Shown: positions 61,419 to 64,000 of the stretch, one piece after another | Position numbering within the stretch: position 1 is the stretch's first letter | Layout: every line of letters begins with the position of its first letter | Assembly: GCA_020060215.1 (NCBI GenBank) | Contig: JAGVAP010000121.1 | Location: 1-64,000, forward strand | Reading direction: 5' to 3' | Length of the DNA stretch: 64,000 nt | DNA from: Deltaproteobacteria bacterium | Lineage (GTDB): Bacteria; Desulfobacterota; DSM-4660; Desulfatiglandales; HGW-15 | The notes under the pieces: model-generated | Seen by the model: the letters and a program-made list of their open reading frames with translations, nothing else | What the model was told of the DNA's origin: nothing | The model's database searches: none | Position numbers and translations under genes: made by a program

Positions 61419-62921
61419 CTAAGCCGAGAACCGCGATCTGATCCTCATCCATACACCAGGGATCATCTTGCTGCTGCTCAAGAGGTTCCGTAAGCAGTAA
61501 AGACACGCCAGCAGGGTCATGACGGCACTGACGGCCAGGTGGCCTTCCGGGAGCACCAGGGGGGCAAGGAAGACCACCGCCGCCGCCGCCCCGGTGATCG
61601 ACATGAGACGGATGTTGCCGGTCGAAAACGTGAAGCCGTAGTGGTGGTGAACGATGCCGAAGATCAGAAGCCAGTACAGGAGATTCATGGCCAGGAACGC
61701 CATTCCCACTCCGGACAGTCCCGCCCATGTGATGCCTATCCATGCGAAAGCGAGGTGAGAGGAGTTGGCCAAGAACTCGCTCCAAAGGAACAGCCTGCGG
61801 TTCCCTTTTGCGCGGAGCATATACCCCATGGGCCAGCTCATGACCTGGAGAAACACACCCAGGACCTGCCATCGAAGGATGTCTACGGCGAGCATGAACT
61901 CCGACGAGTAGAATGCCACGATCACCAAAGGGGCGAGGGTGATGGTGGCCAGGATGCCCGGGAACGCAAGGAGGATACCGACCGCGATCTGATCGTTGAC
62001 CAGGCTGGAGAACTGGCGCGGATTTCCGGACGCTGCCGTAAGGCGCGGGTAGAAATCCGTGAACATGGCCCTCAGGATGACGGCCACATAGACGGACGAC
62101 AGATTTGCGGCCGCCTGATAGATGCCGGTGGCCGACAGGCCCAGCTGCTTCAATACGAGGACCCGCAGGATGTAGGTGGTCCCCATCGTCATGAGCGATC
62201 CGGCCATGAACGCGAATCCGAGCTTGAGGAGCGGTTTGGAATGGGACAGGACGGTCTGCCATTTCATCTCGCTGCGCTCCGCCTCGATATCTCGCGCGTA
62301 CCACCAGCAGGTCAGGAGAAGCGAGCCGGACGCAGCCACGAGAAAGAGCGCGACCCCTTCCGTCCCGAAGAGGTAGATGATCGGAATACTCAGCAGGGTT
62401 CCCCACAGGGCACCCAGGATGTTGATCTTGGCCAGATCGCCGATTCGTCGCATGCCCTGGATGAGGGCAATCTGCCCTCCGGAAACGGCCCCGAACAGGA
62501 TCGTTGCGGAGAGGAGGACCAGGTCCCACGTATGGCCGGGATCTCCGAATGTCCAGAGACTGATCGGCTTGCTGAAAGCCAGCAGGAACACCAGCCCACC
62601 GATCCCGAAGACCAGGGCGGCCCGCCTGACGCTGAAGACGGTTCGCGAGATGCCGGTTCGGTTTCCGGTCTCCACGTCCGCGGCCATCTGGCGGACGCCG
62701 CTTTCACCGATGCCCATCCCGGAGATGGCTGTCAGGAGATTGGTGGTGGACAAGTAGATGCCCGCCAGACCGACTCCGGCGGGTCCGATCAGCAACGCGA
62801 GGATCTTGGTCCGCAGGATGCCGAGGAGGATGGTCATGACCGACGATCCTCCCATGATGAACGTGGATTTCAGGATCTGTCTGTAAGACCTGCCGGCCCT
62901 TTCATCCGCACTCTGCTGCAT
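61419..62921 (-). CDS. Polysaccharide flippase (Wzx-type)
   Basis: A 500-residue membrane protein with about 12-14 helices of the MOP/polysaccharide exporter superfamily. The N-terminal start ILKSTFIMGGSSVMTILLGI and the sequence GPAGVGLAGIYLSTTNLL match O-antigen and exopolysaccharide flippases. It should move lipid-linked sugar units across the inner membrane. GGGGATCAG lies before the ATG. It precedes the glycosyltransferase gene by 203 bases on the same strand. Confidence 0.9.
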   Translation of the reverse strand: MQQSADERAGRSYRQILKSTFIMGGSSVMTILLGILRTKILALLIGPAGVGLAGIYLSTTNLLTAISGMGIGESGVRQMAADVETGNRTGISRTVFSVRRAALVFGIGGLVFLLAFSKPISLWTFGDPGHTWDLVLLSATILFGAVSGGQIALIQGMRRIGDLAKINILGALWGTLLSIPIIYLFGTEGVALFLVAASGSLLLTCWWYARDIEAERSEMKWQTVLSHSKPLLKLGFAFMAGSLMTMGTTYILRVLVLKQLGLSATGIYQAAANLSSVYVAVILRAMFTDFYPRLTAASGNPRQFSSLVNDQIAVGILLAFPGILATITLAPLVIVAFYSSEFMLAVDILRWQVLGVFLQVMSWPMGYMLRAKGNRRLFLWSEFLANSSHLAFAWIGITWAGLSGVGMAFLAMNLLYWLLIFGIVHHHYGFTFSTGNIRLMSITGAAAAVVFLAPLVLPEGHLAVSAVMTLLACLYCLRNLLSSSKMIPGVWMRIRSRFSA

Positions 62922-63360
62922 CTGATCCCCGTGGAGAACGGCAGAAGCTCGTATGATGTTGAAACCCCGGCCCTCTGGACCAGGTCAGAGACGATTGGCG
63001 CGGCCGGGAAAGCATATCGAAGGGATGGGCTTCGAAGCCACGAAGCCATCTCTTGGCGTTCTCATCACCGGGCTTTTGGTTGTTTTTCCCCCATCTTCCA
63101 TCATTCCAGCACTCCAGGTGTCTTCATGTGCCCCATACCTATTAAGGCGCCACCGGATGTTGTCAATGAAAGATGCCGAATCGCAAGGGGGTTCAACAGG
63201 ATGGGCGGTCTTGAGGTGGAGGGCGGAAAAACGGACTTCCTTCCTGAACGCTGTGGAGCGTTCTCGATGCTCCGGCGTGTGTCGCAGGAGCAAGCTCCTG
63301 ACTGCAATCGGGGGATGGGTTCGGAAGCGGGCGTTGAATCGCAAACTCCATTCAGAACCC
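62922..63360. other. Intergenic region with dispersed repeats
   Basis: Between the flippase and hybrid kinase genes, both minus-strand. It holds copy c of the ACGATTGGC repeat (62975-63012) and a REP-like CAGGAGCAAGCTCCTG (63285-63300). No gene is seen. Confidence 0.5.
62975..63012. repeat. Dispersed repeat, copy c (GGACCAGG...ACGATTGGC type)
   Basis: CTGGACCAGGTCAGAGACGA then TTGGC, the same core as 27287-27360 and 49501-49570. Confidence 0.6.
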
Positions 63361-64000
63361 TTACGACCGGTGCGATTTCCCCTCAGGCGCAAGGACGTCG
63401 GCAAGTCTCCCTGCGAGGGCGTTCAAGTCGAATGGTTTCTGGATGAAGCCGTCGCAGCCCCGGTTCAGGATCTCCTGAGCCTGTCCGTCAAGGCTGTACC
63501 CGCTGGAGAGGAGCACCTTCACATGGGGGTTGATCTTGCGCATCCGGTCGAACGTCTCGCCTCCGCCCAGGTGAGGCATGATCATGTCCAGGATCACGAG
63601 GTCGATCTCTTTCTGGTGCGTTCCATAAACCCTCAGGGCCTCCTCGCCGCTGCCCGCAAGAAGGACGTTGTAGCCCAGCGCCGCCAGCATCTGGTTACCC
63701 AGGTCGAGAATCGTCTCCTCGTCATCGACGAAGAGGACCGTGCCGTTCCCTGCCGCGGTCCCGGACAGGGGGTCCTTCTTCTCCTTGCCCGGCTTCTCCC
63801 CCGTAGCCGGCAGATAGATCGAAAAGGTGGTTCCGCGTCCGAGGCTGGACTCCACGTCGATGTAGCCTCCATGGGCCTTGATAATGCCGTAGGATGAAGC
63901 GAGCCCCAGCCCGGTGCCTTTGGCCAGACCCTTGGTCGTGAAGAAGGGTTCGAAGATGTGCTCGAGGGTCTCCTTGTCCATGCCGTTCCCGGTGTCCCCG
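63361..64000 (-). CDS. Hybrid sensor histidine kinase, C-terminal part (truncated by the window edge)
   Basis: The frame is open beyond the window end. The visible 213 residues hold the end of a kinase ATP-binding domain ([27 protein letters not shown]) and a C-terminal receiver domain with FVDDEETIL, phospho-acceptor Asp in VILDMIMPH and KPFDLNAL. It is a hybrid kinase that passes phosphate to its own receiver. The sensory part lies outside the window. Confidence 0.92.
   Translation of the reverse strand, partial: GDTGNGMDKETLEHIFEPFFTTKGLAKGTGLGLASSYGIIKAHGGYIDVESSLGRGTTFSIYLPATGEKPGKEKKDPLSGTAAGNGTVLFVDDEETILDLGNQMLAALGYNVLLAGSGEEALRVYGTHQKEIDLVILDMIMPHLGGGETFDRMRKINPHVKVLLSSGYSLDGQAQEILNRGCDGFIQKPFDLNALAGRLADVLAPEGKSHRS

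Overview
The window is GC-rich bacterial chromosome with the gene content of an anaerobic member of the former Deltaproteobacteria (Desulfobacterota or a syntroph). This assignment is inference. It rests on TRAP carboxylate transporters, three sigma-54 activators facing their targets, fumarate-reductase-like and Fe-S flavoproteins, a DsrE protein, an acyl kinase/phosphotransacylase pair, and at least three genes that only read as proteins if in-frame UGA means selenocysteine. I saw no rRNA, tRNA, CRISPR array, phage or complete insertion sequence.

Layout. 1-5.6 kb: end of a TRAP large permease, a metallo-beta-lactamase-fold hydrolase, small proteins, and a MarR/DUF169/NAD-binding group. 5.6-11.1 kb: a sigma-54 activator divergent from an operon of an AprA/FrdA-like flavoprotein, a ferredoxin, a small protein and a DsrE protein, with a readable -24/-12 promoter and upstream palindrome. 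11.1-18 kb (minus): a multi-PAS protein with no output domain, an MBL-GNAT fusion and a GNAT-deacetylase fusion. 18.5-34.5 kb: a GAF sigma-54 activator divergent from a large catabolic cluster (TRAP dctPQM, NuoG/GltD-like Fe-S flavoprotein, FAD reductase, flavodoxin-ferredoxin, acpS, phosphotransacylase, butyrate kinase, acyl carrier protein, CocE hydrolase, FMN reductase). Its gaps hold imperfect inverted repeats of short words.

34.8-42 kb (minus, mostly): cydAB followed by a rhodanese with a Sec-Ala-Sec active site, a histidine kinase and a divergent class A penicillin-binding protein. 42-53 kb: membrane and exported small proteins, a two-domain sulfurtransferase, an EamA permease, a third sigma-54 activator with a Cys-rich PAS domain divergent from an orphan Fe-S/cytochrome b pair, a SlyD-like isomerase, and a run of small genes. 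53-64 kb: a sugar isomerase-like protein, a second Sec-Ala-Sec rhodanese (exported), a SelW-like selenoprotein, a sugar ABC transporter without its ATPase, a LOG-family protein, a glycosyltransferase, a flippase, and the end of a hybrid histidine kinase.

Most notable: two separately located, clearly diverged rhodanese genes (34815-35129 and 54107-54508, both minus) carry TGA-GCC-TGA exactly where C-x-C would be expected. Reading continues through both TGAs into a normal rhodanese C-terminus, and a hairpin follows in both. With the SelW-like gene at 55596-55817 this makes three selenoproteins that standard gene calling would truncate or miss.
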